This document shows, piece after piece, positions 1 through 9,601 of a DNA stretch of 55,408 bases; positions within the stretch are counted from its first letter, which is position 1; each line of letters opens with the position of its first letter. Position numbers and translations under genes: made by a program. The notes beneath the pieces were generated by a model. It saw nothing but the letters and a program-made list of their open reading frames with translations. It was not told where the DNA came from and ran no database searches. Source of the DNA: Gemmataceae bacterium (GTDB lineage: Bacteria > Planctomycetota > Planctomycetia > Gemmatales > Gemmataceae); contig JAQGHQ010000037.1 in assembly GCA_028288765.1 (NCBI GenBank), positions 1 to 55,408 on the forward strand. The letters are read 5' to 3'.

Positions 1-1
1 C

Positions 2-3000
2 GGGCCGGCGGTGTGGACCGTCTCCGCGCGGTCCGCGGGGGCACTGGCGGACGCCGTCCGGGCCGACGCCGCGCTCCTCGACGAGGCCGACCCCGCCCGC
101 CTCGGTGCCCTTGCCGCCGCCGCCCAGACGAGACGAACACACCACCCGCACCGGGTCGCGGTCGTGGCGGACACCCCGGCCGACGCGGCGGCGAAACTCC
201 GCGGTTGGGCCCCCGGCGGCACGGCCCCGGCCGGGGTGTTCGGCGGGGCCGTCGGGGCCGCGCCCCCGACGGTCGCGGTCGTGTTCTCGGGCCAGGGGAC
301 GCAGTGGCCGGGGATGGCCCGCGACCTGTTCGAGCGCGACCGGACGTTCCGGGCGACCGCCGAGGAGCTGGACGGCCTCCTCCGGCCGGACTGGGGCCGG
401 AGCCTGATCGAAGAGATCCGCCGCGGGGACGAGTCGGTGTTCCGGTCGGACGTCGGCCAGCCGATCCTGTTCGCGCTGCAAGTGGGGGTGTACCAGCTGC
501 TGTCCGCCCGGGGGGTGCGCCCGGTCGCCGTCCTCGGGCACAGTATCGGGGAGGTGGCCGCGGCGGTCGCGGCCGGGGCCCTGTCCCTGGCGGACGCCGC
601 GCGGGTGATGGTCCACCGCTCGCGCGCCCAGGAGACGACCCGTGGGACCGGGGCCATGGCCGCGGTCGGCATTTCCGAGGAGGCCGCAGGCCCGCTCCTG
701 GCCGCCTTTCCGGGCCGGCTGCACGTGGCCGCGGTGAACGGCCCGACCGACCTGACCCTTGCCGGGGCGGAGTGCGCCGTCCGGGCCGCGGTCGAGGCCC
801 TCGCCGCGAAGGGGACGTTCGCCAAGCTCCTGCCCTTCCCGTACGCGTTCCACTCCCCGGCGATGGACCCGTGCCGCGAGGGCTTCCTCGCGGCCGTGGC
901 GGGCCTGCGCCCGCGGACCGGCGAGATCCCGTTCGTCTCGACCGTGACCGGGACCGAGCTGCCCGGCACCGCCCTCGACGCGGGGTACTGGTGGCGGAAC
1001 GTCCGGGAGCCGGTGCGGTTCGCGGCCGGGGTGCGGGCGGCGGCCGAGATCGGGGCCGAGCTGTTCGTCGAGGTCGGCCCTCACCCAGGTCTGTTGCGGT
1101 ACGTCCATCAGACCCTCGGGGGGGCGGTCGTCGTCCCGACCTTGAAGCGGAACGAGGACGGGCCGCGGTGTCTCGCCGAAACGGCCGCCGCCCTGCACGC
1201 GCGGGGAGTCCGGCTGGACTGGGCCGCCGGGACCCGGGCCGCCCACGCCGACCTCCCCCGCCACCCGTGGCACCGACAGCCGTTCTGGGCGGAGGGCGAG
1301 GACTCCCGCCGCCGCCGGCTGGCCGGGCCGACGCACCCGCTGCTCGGGGTGCGGGAGCCGGGCCCGGTGCGGCAGTGGGAATCGTGTCTGTCGGCCGCGA
1401 CCTTCCCGTACCTCCCGGACCACGGGTTCCGGACCCGGGCCGTGCTCCCGGCGGCGGCCCACCTGGAGCTGATGCTCGCCGCGGCAAGCGACGGGTCGTT
1501 CGCCGAGCCGGTCGGGCTGGACGACATCCACTTCGACCGGGCCCTCTGGACCGATCACCCGGTCATCGTCCGGACCACCCTCGACGCCACGGCCCGGCGG
1601 ATCACGGTCGCCGCCCGGCCGGTCGACGACACCGACCGGGGATGGGAAGCGTTCAGCCGGGGCGCCCGGCGGGTCGTCGACGCCGCCACCCCGCCGCCCG
1701 ACGGCCGCACGCCCCCGGCGGACGCGGCGACCGAACCGGCGGACGATCTGTACGCCCGGTTCGAGCGGGCCGGCCACCACTACGGCCCCCTTTTCCGGAC
1801 CGTCCGCCGGCTGTGGACCAGGGGCGCGGACGTGTGGGCGGAGGTGACCCTGGACCCGGCCCTGCACGCCGAGGCCGGCCGGTATTACATGCACCCGGCC
1901 CTGCTCGACGGGGTGCTCCAGGCGGTCCTCCGGGCGACGCCGGTGGACGAGGAGCGGGAGGTGATGTTCCTCCCGCTCCGGCTCGAACGGGTCGAGTGGC
2001 GGCGGCGGGCCGGCCCGGCCGTCGTGTGCCACATCCGGAACGTCCATCTTCAGGACGTGCGGTGGTTCGCCGACATCGACCTCTTCACCCCCGCCGGCGA
2101 GTGGGTTGCCACCCTGACCGGCTGCTGCTGCGTGACCAAGCCGCAGGACGCCCACCTTACCCGGGGCGAAACGAAGGTCTACCGGGAGGAGTGGGCGGCG
2201 GCCCCCCGGGCGGCGGCCGCCGGTGACCTGCCCGCCGCCTGTCTGGTGATCGACCCGGCGGGCACGGCCGGGGAACTGGTCAGGCTGGTGTCGGGGGCAG
2301 ACCGGTGGGTCGGACACCAGACCGATCCGGCGGACGACCTGACGACCGAATTCCTGGCGCGGGCGGACGGGCGGGGCGCCGTGGTCGTGTGGGCAACTGG
2401 GGCACCCGACCAGGAATCGCCCTCGGTCGACGGGGTCGTGGCCCGGCTCGAACCGCTCCTGCGGACCGCCCAGGCCCTCGCCGCGGCGGACGCCGCGGGA
2501 GTCACCCTCTGGCTCGTCACCGCCGGGGCGACGTGGGGGCACGACGGCGGGCCCGCCGCCCCCAACCTGCTCACGGCCCCCGCCGCCGGGCTGCTCCGGA
2601 CGGCGGCGACCGAACTCCCGAAAGTCACCTGCCGGCTGCTCGACCTCGACCCGACAACGCCCGAGGATCACGTCGAACTCGCGCTCGGCGAGCTCTGGGC
2701 GCCTCCGCCGGAGGACGAGATCGCCTACCGCGGGGGTCAGCGGTTTGCGTGCCGCCTCCGGCCGACCAACCCCGACACAATCGGGTGGCGGGCCGTACCC
2801 GCCGCCGGAGTCGCCGCCTACGACCTGCGGACCACGGAACCGGGAAGCCTCGACGGACTCGCGTGGGTGGAGGCGGACGCCGCCCCGCCGGCCCCGCACG
2901 AGATCGAGGTCGACGTCCGGGCGGTCGGGCTGAACTTCCGCGACGTCCTCAAGGCGCTCGACATCTACCCGCTCGCCCCGACCGAACTGCGGTCGTTCGG

Positions 3001-6000
3001 CGACGAATGTGCGGGGGTGGTCCGGCGGGTGGGGTCCGGGGTGACGGATTTCCGGCCGGGCGACGAGGTAGTCGTGATCTCGGCGCACGGGTTCGGGAAC
3101 CGCATCCGGGTGCCGGCCGTCCTCGCCGCCCACAAGCCCGGGAACCTGTCGTTCGAGCAGGCAGCCACCATCCCGATCGCCTTCCTCACCGCCGACTACT
3201 GCCTGGCCGACGTCGCCCGCCTGGCGCCCGGGGAATCGGTCCTGATCCACGCGGCGGCCGGCGGGGTCGGCCAGGCCGCGGTCCAGGTCGCCCGGCGGCT
3301 CGGGGCCGAGGTGTTCGGCACGGCCAGCCCGGAAAAGCACGACTTCCTCCGATCGCAGGGCGTCAAGCACGTCTTCCACTCCCGGAACCTGTCGTTCGCC
3401 GATGGGGTCCGGGAGGCGACCGGCGGGCGCGGGGTGGACGTCGTCCTCAACTCGCTCTCCGGCGACTTCATCCCCCGCAGCCTCGAACTCCTCAGGCCGG
3501 ACGGTCGGTTCGTCGAGATCGGGAAGAAGGACATCTTCCAAAACACCGCCCTCGACCTGCACCCGTTCCGCAACAGCGTATCGTTCCACGCCGTCGACCT
3601 GGCCGGGGTGATCGCCCGGAAGCCGGAATGGATCGGCCGGCGGTTGCGGGGGCTGATGGATCTATTCGCCCGCGGGGAATACACCCCCCTCCCCTCGACG
3701 ACCTTCCCCGCCGGCCGCGTCGGGGACGCGTTCCGCCTGATGGCCCAGGGCAAGCACCGCGGGAAGCTGGTGGTCGCCACCGACTCCTCCAGCCCGCCCG
3801 ACCGCGTCCTCTGCCACGCCCGGCCCGTCGTCCGGCCCGACGCCTCGTATCTCGTGACCGGCGGCCTGTCTGGGCTCGGGCTCCGGACGGCGGAGTGGCT
3901 CGCGGCCCAGGGGGCGCGGTGGCTCGTCCTGGCCGGCCGCGGCGGGCCGAAGTCCGACGCCGCCCGGGACGCCCTCGCCGCCCTCACGGCCCGCGGGGTG
4001 CGAGTCGAGTTGGCGGCGTGCGACGTGACCGACCCGGCCGCGGTGGCCGGGCTGATCCAGTCCCCCGACCCGGCCCGGCCACCGCTGCGGGGCGTGGCCC
4101 ACTCGGCGATGGTCCTCCACGACGAACCACTCGCTCGGGTTGACCGGGCGGCGCTGGAAAAGGTGCTCGCCCCGAAAGTGGCGGGCGCATGGAACCTCCA
4201 TCTCGCGACCCGCGCCCTGCCACTCGACTGGTTCGTGATGTACTCCTCGGTCGCCACCTTGCTCGGGTCGGCCGCCCAGGCGAGCTACGTGGCCGCCAAC
4301 CGGTTCCTCGACGCCCTCGCGTGGCACCGCCGGGCGGCGGGCCTGCCGGCCCTCGCCGTGAACTGGGGCCCGCTAGCCGAGGTCGGGGTCGTTGCCGACA
4401 ACGCGGCCCTGGCGCGATACCTCGAATCCGTCGGGCTCGGGCTTCTCCCGCCGGACGAGGTGTTCCGGTTCCTGAAGTTCCTCCTCCGCCGCGACGTGAC
4501 CACCGCGGGGGTGGTGCGCGTGGACTGGGCCAGGGTCCGGGAGACGAGCCCGGCCGCGCGGCAGTCCCACCGGCTCGGGGAGGTGCTGGAGCAGCGCGGC
4601 GAGGGGGGGGCCCAGGCGGCCGGGTCGGACGCGCTCGCCGCGTTCCTCGCCCGCCCGGCCGACGACCGGCCCGCGTTCCTGCTGGGCCACCTCCGCCGGG
4701 CGCTGGCCGCCGTCCTCCGGGCGGACGAAGCCGCCCTCGACCCCGCGTCCCCGCTCACCAGTTTCGGCGTCGACTCGCTCATGGCGTTCGAGTTCAAGCT
4801 GCGGATCGACCGCGACTTCCGGACGGACGTCCCGATCGACCGGCTGTCCGCCGGCACCACCCTCACCGAGCTCACCGCACTCCTCGTGCGGCAGCTCACG
4901 GCCGAGCCGGCGGGCGACTGCCCGGCCGGCGGGTCGTGTGCGCCCTCGCCGCCCCCCGCCGCGGCGCCCGCCCCCTGTCCCGTTCTGGCGGCGGACCCGG
5001 CCCCGCGCGACGAATACCTTCGCGTGCTCACCCGGACCTCGGCCAACGGCCTCCTGGAGGGTCTGAGGTTCGACGCCGCGGCCCTGTTGTACGTCCCGGA
5101 CCGGGTGTCCACCGTCGGGGGCGTGGCCGACGACCAGCTCGGCGGGCTGTTCGGCCACGACCCGTTCGTCAGCCATCTGTACGAGCTTCCGCTCGGGCGG
5201 ATCGGGGTCATCACCCTGCCCGTCCGCGGGAAGGACCTGATGGCCCCGGCGGGGGTGGCGGGGCTGGTCCGGAAGGCCGGGGACCTGGCCCGCCGGCGGG
5301 GGGCCAGCTGCGTATCTCTTACCGGCCTGATCCCGTCCGCCACCGATTACGGGCGGGCGGTCCGGGAATGGTTCGGGGACGCCGGGCCGCGGGTCACGAC
5401 CGGGCACGCGACCACCACCGCGGCCGTCGTCCTCAACCTCCAGAGCATGCTGGAACAGGCCGGCCGCTACCCCGGGTGGGAACACCTCGCGGTCCTCGGC
5501 CTCGGGTCGATCGGGCAGTCGTGCCTGGCCCTGCTGCTCGACGTCCTCCCCCACCCGCGGGCGCTCACCCTCTGCGACGTGTTCGCGAAGCAGGACGAGG
5601 TGACCGCGCTCGCCCGCGGGCTGCGGGAGCGGCACGGGTTCCGCGGGCCGGTCCAGGTGCTCGCGTCCGACCGGGGCCTGCCCGACGGGCTGTACGAGGC
5701 GACCACCATCCTGACGGCGGTCAGCGTCCCGGACGTGATCGACGTCGACCGGCTCCGCCCCGGGACGGTCGTCGTCGACGACTCCTACCCGCCCGGGTTC
5801 CCGCTCGACCGGGCGGTCCGGCGGGCCGAGACGGCCGCCGACCTGTTCTTCGGGAACGCCGGGATGGTCCGCCTCGCCGACCCGATCCGGGAGACCGTCT
5901 TCCTCCCGCCCGGGGCCGAGCAGATGGTGGCCCGGTTCGGGCCGGATGCGTTCGTCCGGGAACTCGCCCGCGACCCGCGGGAGCTGACGGCGTGCATCCT

Positions 6001-6217
6001 CTCGGCGCTCTTGACGGACCGGCACGAGGGGTTCCGGGCGACGGTCGGGCTGGCCGACCTGCCGGACCTCCGGAGCCACTATCGCGGGCTCACCCGGCTC
6101 GGGATCACCGCCGCCCGTCCCCAGTGCGGCACCTACTTCATGCCCGACGACCTGGTCCGAAAGTTTCGGACCGGGTTCGCGACCCGGGCCGACGGCCCAG
6201 TGTCCGCCGCCCCCTGA
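2..6217 (+). CDS. Type I polyketide synthase, AT-DH-ER-KR-ACP plus C-terminal acyl-ACP-reductase-like domain (5' partial)
   Basis: The reading frame is already open at base 2, so the N-terminus, presumably with the ketosynthase, lies upstream. Domains in order: acyltransferase (FSGQGTQ near 290, GHSIGE near 536, YAFHS near 841, the AFH signature typical of malonyl-selective ATs); dehydratase (DHGFRTRAVLP near 1418, where the usual Gly of HxxxGxxxxP is Thr; LLDGVLQ near 1900); enoyl reductase (GLNFRD near 2930, HAAAGGVG near 3250); ketoreductase (VTGGLSGLG near 3850, YVAAN near 4283); ACP (GVDSLMA near 4768). From about 5000 to the stop lies a region aligning by eye with cyanobacterial aldehyde-forming acyl-ACP reductase: TTGHATTTAAVV near 5395, nucleotide loop GLGSIGQ near 5498, VVDDSYPPGF near 5770. 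Expected role: fully reducing chain extension followed by reductive release. The Ala near 5878 stands where AAR has its catalytic Cys, so release chemistry is uncertain. It converges on the desaturase gene with a 5-bp gap. Confidence 0.88.
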   Translation, partial: GPAVWTVSARSAGALADAVRADAALLDEADPARLGALAAAAQTRRTHHPHRVAVVADTPADAAAKLRGWAPGGTAPAGVFGGAVGAAPPTVAVVFSGQGTQWPGMARDLFERDRTFRATAEELDGLLRPDWGRSLIEEIRRGDESVFRSDVGQPILFALQVGVYQLLSARGVRPVAVLGHSIGEVAAAVAAGALSLADAARVMVHRSRAQETTRGTGAMAAVGISEEAAGPLLAAFPGRLHVAAVNGPTDLTLAGAECAVRAAVEALAAKGTFAKLLPFPYAFHSPAMDPCREGFLAAVAGLRPRTGEIPFVSTVTGTELPGTALDAGYWWRNVREPVRFAAGVRAAAEIGAELFVEVGPHPGLLRYVHQTLGGAVVVPTLKRNEDGPRCLAETAAALHARGVRLDWAAGTRAAHADLPRHPWHRQPFWAEGEDSRRRRLAGPTHPLLGVREPGPVRQWESCLSAATFPYLPDHGFRTRAVLPAAAHLELMLAAASDGSFAEPVGLDDIHFDRALWTDHPVIVRTTLDATARRITVAARPVDDTDRGWEAFSRGARRVVDAATPPPDGRTPPADAATEPADDLYARFERAGHHYGPLFRTVRRLWTRGADVWAEVTLDPALHAEAGRYYMHPALLDGVLQAVLRATPVDEEREVMFLPLRLERVEWRRRAGPAVVCHIRNVHLQDVRWFADIDLFTPAGEWVATLTGCCCVTKPQDAHLTRGETKVYREEWAAAPRAAAAGDLPAACLVIDPAGTAGELVRLVSGADRWVGHQTDPADDLTTEFLARADGRGAVVVWATGAPDQESPSVDGVVARLEPLLRTAQALAAADAAGVTLWLVTAGATWGHDGGPAAPNLLTAPAAGLLRTAATELPKVTCRLLDLDPTTPEDHVELALGELWAPPPEDEIAYRGGQRFACRLRPTNPDTIGWRAVPAAGVAAYDLRTTEPGSLDGLAWVEADAAPPAPHEIEVDVRAVGLNFRDVLKALDIYPLAPTELRSFGDECAGVVRRVGSGVTDFRPGDEVVVISAHGFGNRIRVPAVLAAHKPGNLSFEQAATIPIAFLTADYCLADVARLAPGESVLIHAAAGGVGQAAVQVARRLGAEVFGTASPEKHDFLRSQGVKHVFHSRNLSFADGVREATGGRGVDVVLNSLSGDFIPRSLELLRPDGRFVEIGKKDIFQNTALDLHPFRNSVSFHAVDLAGVIARKPEWIGRRLRGLMDLFARGEYTPLPSTTFPAGRVGDAFRLMAQGKHRGKLVVATDSSSPPDRVLCHARPVVRPDASYLVTGGLSGLGLRTAEWLAAQGARWLVLAGRGGPKSDAARDALAALTARGVRVELAACDVTDPAAVAGLIQSPDPARPPLRGVAHSAMVLHDEPLARVDRAALEKVLAPKVAGAWNLHLATRALPLDWFVMYSSVATLLGSAAQASYVAANRFLDALAWHRRAAGLPALAVNWGPLAEVGVVADNAALARYLESVGLGLLPPDEVFRFLKFLLRRDVTTAGVVRVDWARVRETSPAARQSHRLGEVLEQRGEGGAQAAGSDALAAFLARPADDRPAFLLGHLRRALAAVLRADEAALDPASPLTSFGVDSLMAFEFKLRIDRDFRTDVPIDRLSAGTTLTELTALLVRQLTAEPAGDCPAGGSCAPSPPPAAAPAPCPVLAADPAPRDEYLRVLTRTSANGLLEGLRFDAAALLYVPDRVSTVGGVADDQLGGLFGHDPFVSHLYELPLGRIGVITLPVRGKDLMAPAGVAGLVRKAGDLARRRGASCVSLTGLIPSATDYGRAVREWFGDAGPRVTTGHATTTAAVVLNLQSMLEQAGRYPGWEHLAVLGLGSIGQSCLALLLDVLPHPRALTLCDVFAKQDEVTALARGLRERHGFRGPVQVLASDRGLPDGLYEATTILTAVSVPDVIDVDRLRPGTVVVDDSYPPGFPLDRAVRRAETAADLFFGNAGMVRLADPIRETVFLPPGAEQMVARFGPDAFVRELARDPRELTACILSALLTDRHEGFRATVGLADLPDLRSHYRGLTRLGITAARPQCGTYFMPDDLVRKFRTGFATRADGPVSAAP

Positions 6218-6222
6218 CCCGG

Positions 6223-7326
6223 TCAGCGGCCGGGCACCGGCTGCGGGTCTGTCGTCGGCCGGCCGTCGTAGTCCTGCCAGAGGTGCCGGTCGAAGTCGTA
6301 TAAGCGGCAACGGCGGAATAGCCTCAGGAGGTATGCCGCCGTGAACCGCTCGGCAGTCATCTCCTCACCGACAGCCGCGGCCAGTTCGGCCTGTGCGGCG
6401 GGCAAATGGTGCAGCGGGATACGCGGGTCGACGTGATGGGCGGTGTGATCGAAGAAATTGTGAAAAAGCCGGTTCGTCCCAAACGGCATGATAATGTGCG
6501 GCGTGTTCCGGAGGGTGTCCCGGGGGGACCGCCCGGCCCGGTCGGCGAACCAGACGGCCCCGGGGTGGGTGTGGGTGATGAAGTCGATGACCCCGCTCAC
6601 GGTCGCCCATACGAAGAACGGGACGATGACCCCGAAGAGCAGCAGCGCGGGCGGCGGGAGCGGGGCCGCCCCCGTCAGGTCGCCGGTCGCCCGCTCGAGC
6701 ACCGTCATCCCCGCCCAGAGCCCGGCGACAAATCCGCAAACCACGAGCCGGTCGGTACGGAACGCAGCCCACCGCCGGCCCACGGCGATCCGCCGCGGCC
6801 AGAATAAGTAGGGCAGCCAGTACTCGAACACCCAATAGAACCCCGTCCCGACCGGCGTCCGGAGGAACCGATACCACCCCCGCCGCCACACCCCCCGCGC
6901 CCGGTACTCGGCCAGACTCAACGGCGGCCAGGTGGTATCTTTCCCCCGGATTCGCAGGTGGGCGTGGTGTCGGGTGTGGTGGTCGATCACCCAGCTCGTC
7001 AGCGGGGTGAGCGCGGGGAGGAACGCGGCCCGGGCGATCCACCGGTTCAACCGGGTCGAAGACGTGAGGTTGTCGTGGGCCGCGTCGTGGGCCAAGCCGA
7101 ACAGTCGCCCGACGGTGAACCCGGTGAGCACGGCACAGAGGCCCTTGAGCCACAGTCCGGGGAGAACGCAAAGCCCGCCGATCAAGACGAGGTAGGTCGT
7201 GAAATCGGCGGCGAATAGTGCCACCCCCCGAGCGCGGCCCCGGCGACGGTGCTCGGGGGCCATGACGTTCAGGAGAGTGCCGGGGTTCGGACCGGGCGCG
7301 GGACGGGGAGGCGCGGCGGGTGTCAC
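6223..7326 (-). CDS. Membrane fatty acid desaturase / hydroxylase family protein (368 aa)
   Basis: Di-iron membrane desaturase with three histidine boxes: HDAAHDN, HHTRHH and, near the C-terminus, HTAHH. Several hydrophobic segments lie between them. Family members introduce double bonds or hydroxyls into acyl chains at the membrane. The GTG at 7326 is chosen because AGGTGG lies about 7 bases upstream; an ATG at 7263 is the alternative and loses only a Pro/Arg-rich leader. The gene diverges from a second desaturase (7494) and converges on the PKS, so it probably modifies the product of this locus or membrane lipids generally. Substrate and regiospecificity cannot be read from sequence. Confidence 0.85.
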   Translation of the reverse strand: MTPAAPPRPAPGPNPGTLLNVMAPEHRRRGRARGVALFAADFTTYLVLIGGLCVLPGLWLKGLCAVLTGFTVGRLFGLAHDAAHDNLTSSTRLNRWIARAAFLPALTPLTSWVIDHHTRHHAHLRIRGKDTTWPPLSLAEYRARGVWRRGWYRFLRTPVGTGFYWVFEYWLPYLFWPRRIAVGRRWAAFRTDRLVVCGFVAGLWAGMTVLERATGDLTGAAPLPPPALLLFGVIVPFFVWATVSGVIDFITHTHPGAVWFADRAGRSPRDTLRNTPHIIMPFGTNRLFHNFFDHTAHHVDPRIPLHHLPAAQAELAAAVGEEMTAERFTAAYLLRLFRRCRLYDFDRHLWQDYDGRPTTDPQPVPGR

Positions 7327-7493
7327 GGGTCGGCCACCTGGTGTGGGGCAGCGGGCGGTGTGTGGTCCACGCCGCCCTGCCGCATGGCGGCTGCGGGTGT
7401 GGCGGTTATAACGGCTAGGGCCGCCGGCCGGCAAGACCGCGTGCGTGCCCGAGTGTCTTGGGGGCGACGGTAACAGACTGGGAGAAAAGCCCG

Positions 7494-8516
7494 ATGACGA
7501 CCGCACCGGCCGCGCCCCGAGGGGCCGAGATCCGATCCGCCCATCGGATCGTGCGCACGCTGTTCACACCCGTCCCGTGGTACTACTGGCGTGAACTGGT
7601 TCTCACCGGGCTTGCGGCGTGGGGCGCATTCCTGCTCGCCGCCGGAGGCGCGGACTCGGTCCCCGCGACGGTCTGTCTGACGGCCCTCGCCGCCCTGCTC
7701 TGGTACCGGGCGGTGGCGATGGTCCACGAGCTCACCCACCAGCGGCGGGACGAGATCCCCGGGTTCCATTCCGCCTGGAACGTGCTGGTCGGGGTCCCGT
7801 GGCTGCTCCCGTCGGTGATGTACGAGCGGGTCCACACCGCCCACCACAAGAAGACGACCTACGGGACTGCGGCCGACCCCGAGTACCTGCAGCTCGCCGG
7901 CCGGCCGTGGGCGGTGCTTGGCTACCTGGGGTTCTCCTTCGTTGCCTTCCCGCTCCTGTCCGCCCGGTTCCTCATCTTCGCCCCGCTCTCGTGGGTGGTC
8001 TCGCCGCTCCGCCGGGTCCTGGTCCGGTCGTGGTCGAGCTACGTCATCAACATCTGGTACGTCCGGCGGATGTCGCCCGCCGAGCGGCGCCGGCTGGTCG
8101 TCTGGGAGTGTCTGATCCTGCTCGCGTGGTGGCCGCCGCTCGTACTCACCCTCGCCGGCGAATTGCCGTGGCGGTGGCTCGTCTGCTGGTACGCCGTCTA
8201 CACGACCGCCCTGCTCCTGAACCGCGTGCGGATGCTGACCGCCCACCACTTCGCCCTGGACGGCCGGCCGACCGACCACCTCGGCCAGTTCCGGGACAGC
8301 ATCGACACCCCGGCCGGGTGGTGGGCCGAGCTGTGGGCCCCGCTCGGGATGCGGTACCACGCCCTGCATCACCTCTTCCCGACCCTCCCGTTCCACAACC
8401 TGAGGGCGGCGTACGACCAGCTGGCCGCGAGGCTTCCGGCCGGGTCGTTCTACCACGCAGCCACCGGCCCGGGGCTGTTCGGGTCCCTCCGCCGGTTGGT
8501 CTCACGGCGGCGGTAA
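7494..8516 (+). CDS. Membrane fatty acid desaturase (340 aa)
   Basis: Second di-iron desaturase. Histidine boxes are HELTHQ, HTAHH and HALHH; the protein has alternating hydrophobic stretches and an Arg-rich C-terminus. The ATG at 7494 is preceded by GGGAGAAAAG. It is divergently arranged with the first desaturase, so the 167-bp spacer should carry both promoters. The two proteins are clearly different in sequence and box spacing, so they are not a recent duplication. Probable role is desaturation of an acyl lipid made by the flanking polyketide or lipid synthases (inference from context). Confidence 0.87.
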   Translation: MTTAPAAPRGAEIRSAHRIVRTLFTPVPWYYWRELVLTGLAAWGAFLLAAGGADSVPATVCLTALAALLWYRAVAMVHELTHQRRDEIPGFHSAWNVLVGVPWLLPSVMYERVHTAHHKKTTYGTAADPEYLQLAGRPWAVLGYLGFSFVAFPLLSARFLIFAPLSWVVSPLRRVLVRSWSSYVINIWYVRRMSPAERRRLVVWECLILLAWWPPLVLTLAGELPWRWLVCWYAVYTTALLLNRVRMLTAHHFALDGRPTDHLGQFRDSIDTPAGWWAELWAPLGMRYHALHHLFPTLPFHNLRAAYDQLAARLPAGSFYHAATGPGLFGSLRRLVSRRR

Positions 8517-8592
8517 ACTTGTGAACACGAGGCCGCGCCTGGAATTGCCGCCGGGGTTCGGTACGCTGACGACACACCGGGAGGCGCAAGAC

Positions 8593-9453
8593 ATGGCCGA
8601 ATCGCCGTGGGTGATCGATGTAACGGCCGAGAACTTCCAGGCCGAGGTCATCGACCGGTCCGCCCAGAGGCCGGTGGTCGTCGACTTCTGGGCCCCGTGG
8701 TGCGGCCCGTGCCGGACCCTCGGCCCCGCCCTCGAAGCCCTCGCCGCCGAGAAGGCCGGGGCGTTCGTCCTCGCCAAAATCAACACCGACGACTTCCCCG
8801 ACCTGGCCAGCGCCTTCCGGGTCGAGGGCATCCCCGCCGTGTTCGCGGTCCGCGACGGCAAACTGGTCGATCAGTTCACCGGGCTCCTGCCCGAGGACGA
8901 GATCCGGCAATTCGTCGACCGCCTTAGCCCATCCGACACCGACAACGAGCTCGCCCGCGCGCTCGAACTGGAAGGCCGCGACCCGGCCGCCGCCCAGGTC
9001 GCTTACCGGGCGATCTTCTCGGCCGACCCGGACAACCCCGCCGCCCGGGTCGGGCTCGCCCGGGCCCTCCTCGCGAGGCCCGGGAACGAGACGGAGGCCC
9101 ATGAGCTGCTCCGCCCGGTCGAGGTCGGCGACCACGCGCTGGAGGCGGACCGCCTCCGGGCGATGATCGCGCTCCGCGAGGTGCCCCATTCCGACGCCGA
9201 CCTGTCCGCCGCCCGCACGGCCGCGGACAAAGGGGGTGATGACGCGGAAGCGCATTACCGGCTCGGGCGGGTCCTCGCCGCCCGCGGGGAATACGCCCCG
9301 GCGATGGATGCCCTGCTCGCCGCGGCCGAGACGGACAAGAAGCTCGGCGGGTCCGCCGTCCGCGAGCTCATGGTGAACATTTTCAACGTGATCGGCCCGC
9401 GCAGCCCGGAAGCCGACGACTACCGCGGCCGGCTGCGGAACCTACTGTACTGA
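8593..9453 (+). CDS. Thioredoxin-domain protein with TPR-like C-terminus (CnoX/YbbN type, 286 aa)
   Basis: The N-terminal third is a thioredoxin fold with an intact WCGPC active site and the cis-Pro region GIPAVF. The C-terminal two thirds is Ala/Leu-rich helical repeat, as in YbbN/CnoX, which combine redox and chaperone function. Start ATG 8593 is chosen over an in-frame GTG at 8521 because GGGAGG sits about 9 bases upstream and the thioredoxin fold begins right after it. It is cytosolic, with no signal peptide. A link to lipid synthesis is not shown by sequence. A large perfect hairpin follows the stop. Confidence 0.88.
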   Translation: MAESPWVIDVTAENFQAEVIDRSAQRPVVVDFWAPWCGPCRTLGPALEALAAEKAGAFVLAKINTDDFPDLASAFRVEGIPAVFAVRDGKLVDQFTGLLPEDEIRQFVDRLSPSDTDNELARALELEGRDPAAAQVAYRAIFSADPDNPAARVGLARALLARPGNETEAHELLRPVEVGDHALEADRLRAMIALREVPHSDADLSAARTAADKGGDDAEAHYRLGRVLAARGEYAPAMDALLAAAETDKKLGGSAVRELMVNIFNVIGPRSPEADDYRGRLRNLLY

Positions 9454-9494
9454 TGCCGGCCGCGGGCCAATGACGAATGCCCCACCGGCTGGGA

Positions 9495-9597
9495 AATGAC
9501 GAATGCCCCACCAATGACCCACCAATGACGAAGGAAGACCCGGACGACCTCGGTCTTCCTTCGTCATTGGTGGGTCATTGGTGGGGCATTCGTCATT
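9495..9597. repeat. 46-bp perfect inverted repeat between convergent genes
   Basis: Arms at 9495-9540 and 9552-9597 are exact reverse complements with an 11-base spacer. Each arm is built from short repeats of AATGAC and CCCACC, and a partial direct copy of the arm start lies at 9470-9485. It sits between the thioredoxin gene and the oppositely oriented S49-like gene and could act as a bidirectional terminator, but it is far longer than a normal terminator stem and looks like a dispersed palindromic element. Confidence 0.85.
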
Positions 9598-9601
9598 GTT
9601 T

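Noticed and set aside
7327..7506. N-terminal extension of the minus-strand desaturase to 7506
   Set aside because: It would overlap the start of the divergent desaturase gene and encodes an Arg/Pro/Ser-rich stretch; GTG 7326 has a ribosome binding site.
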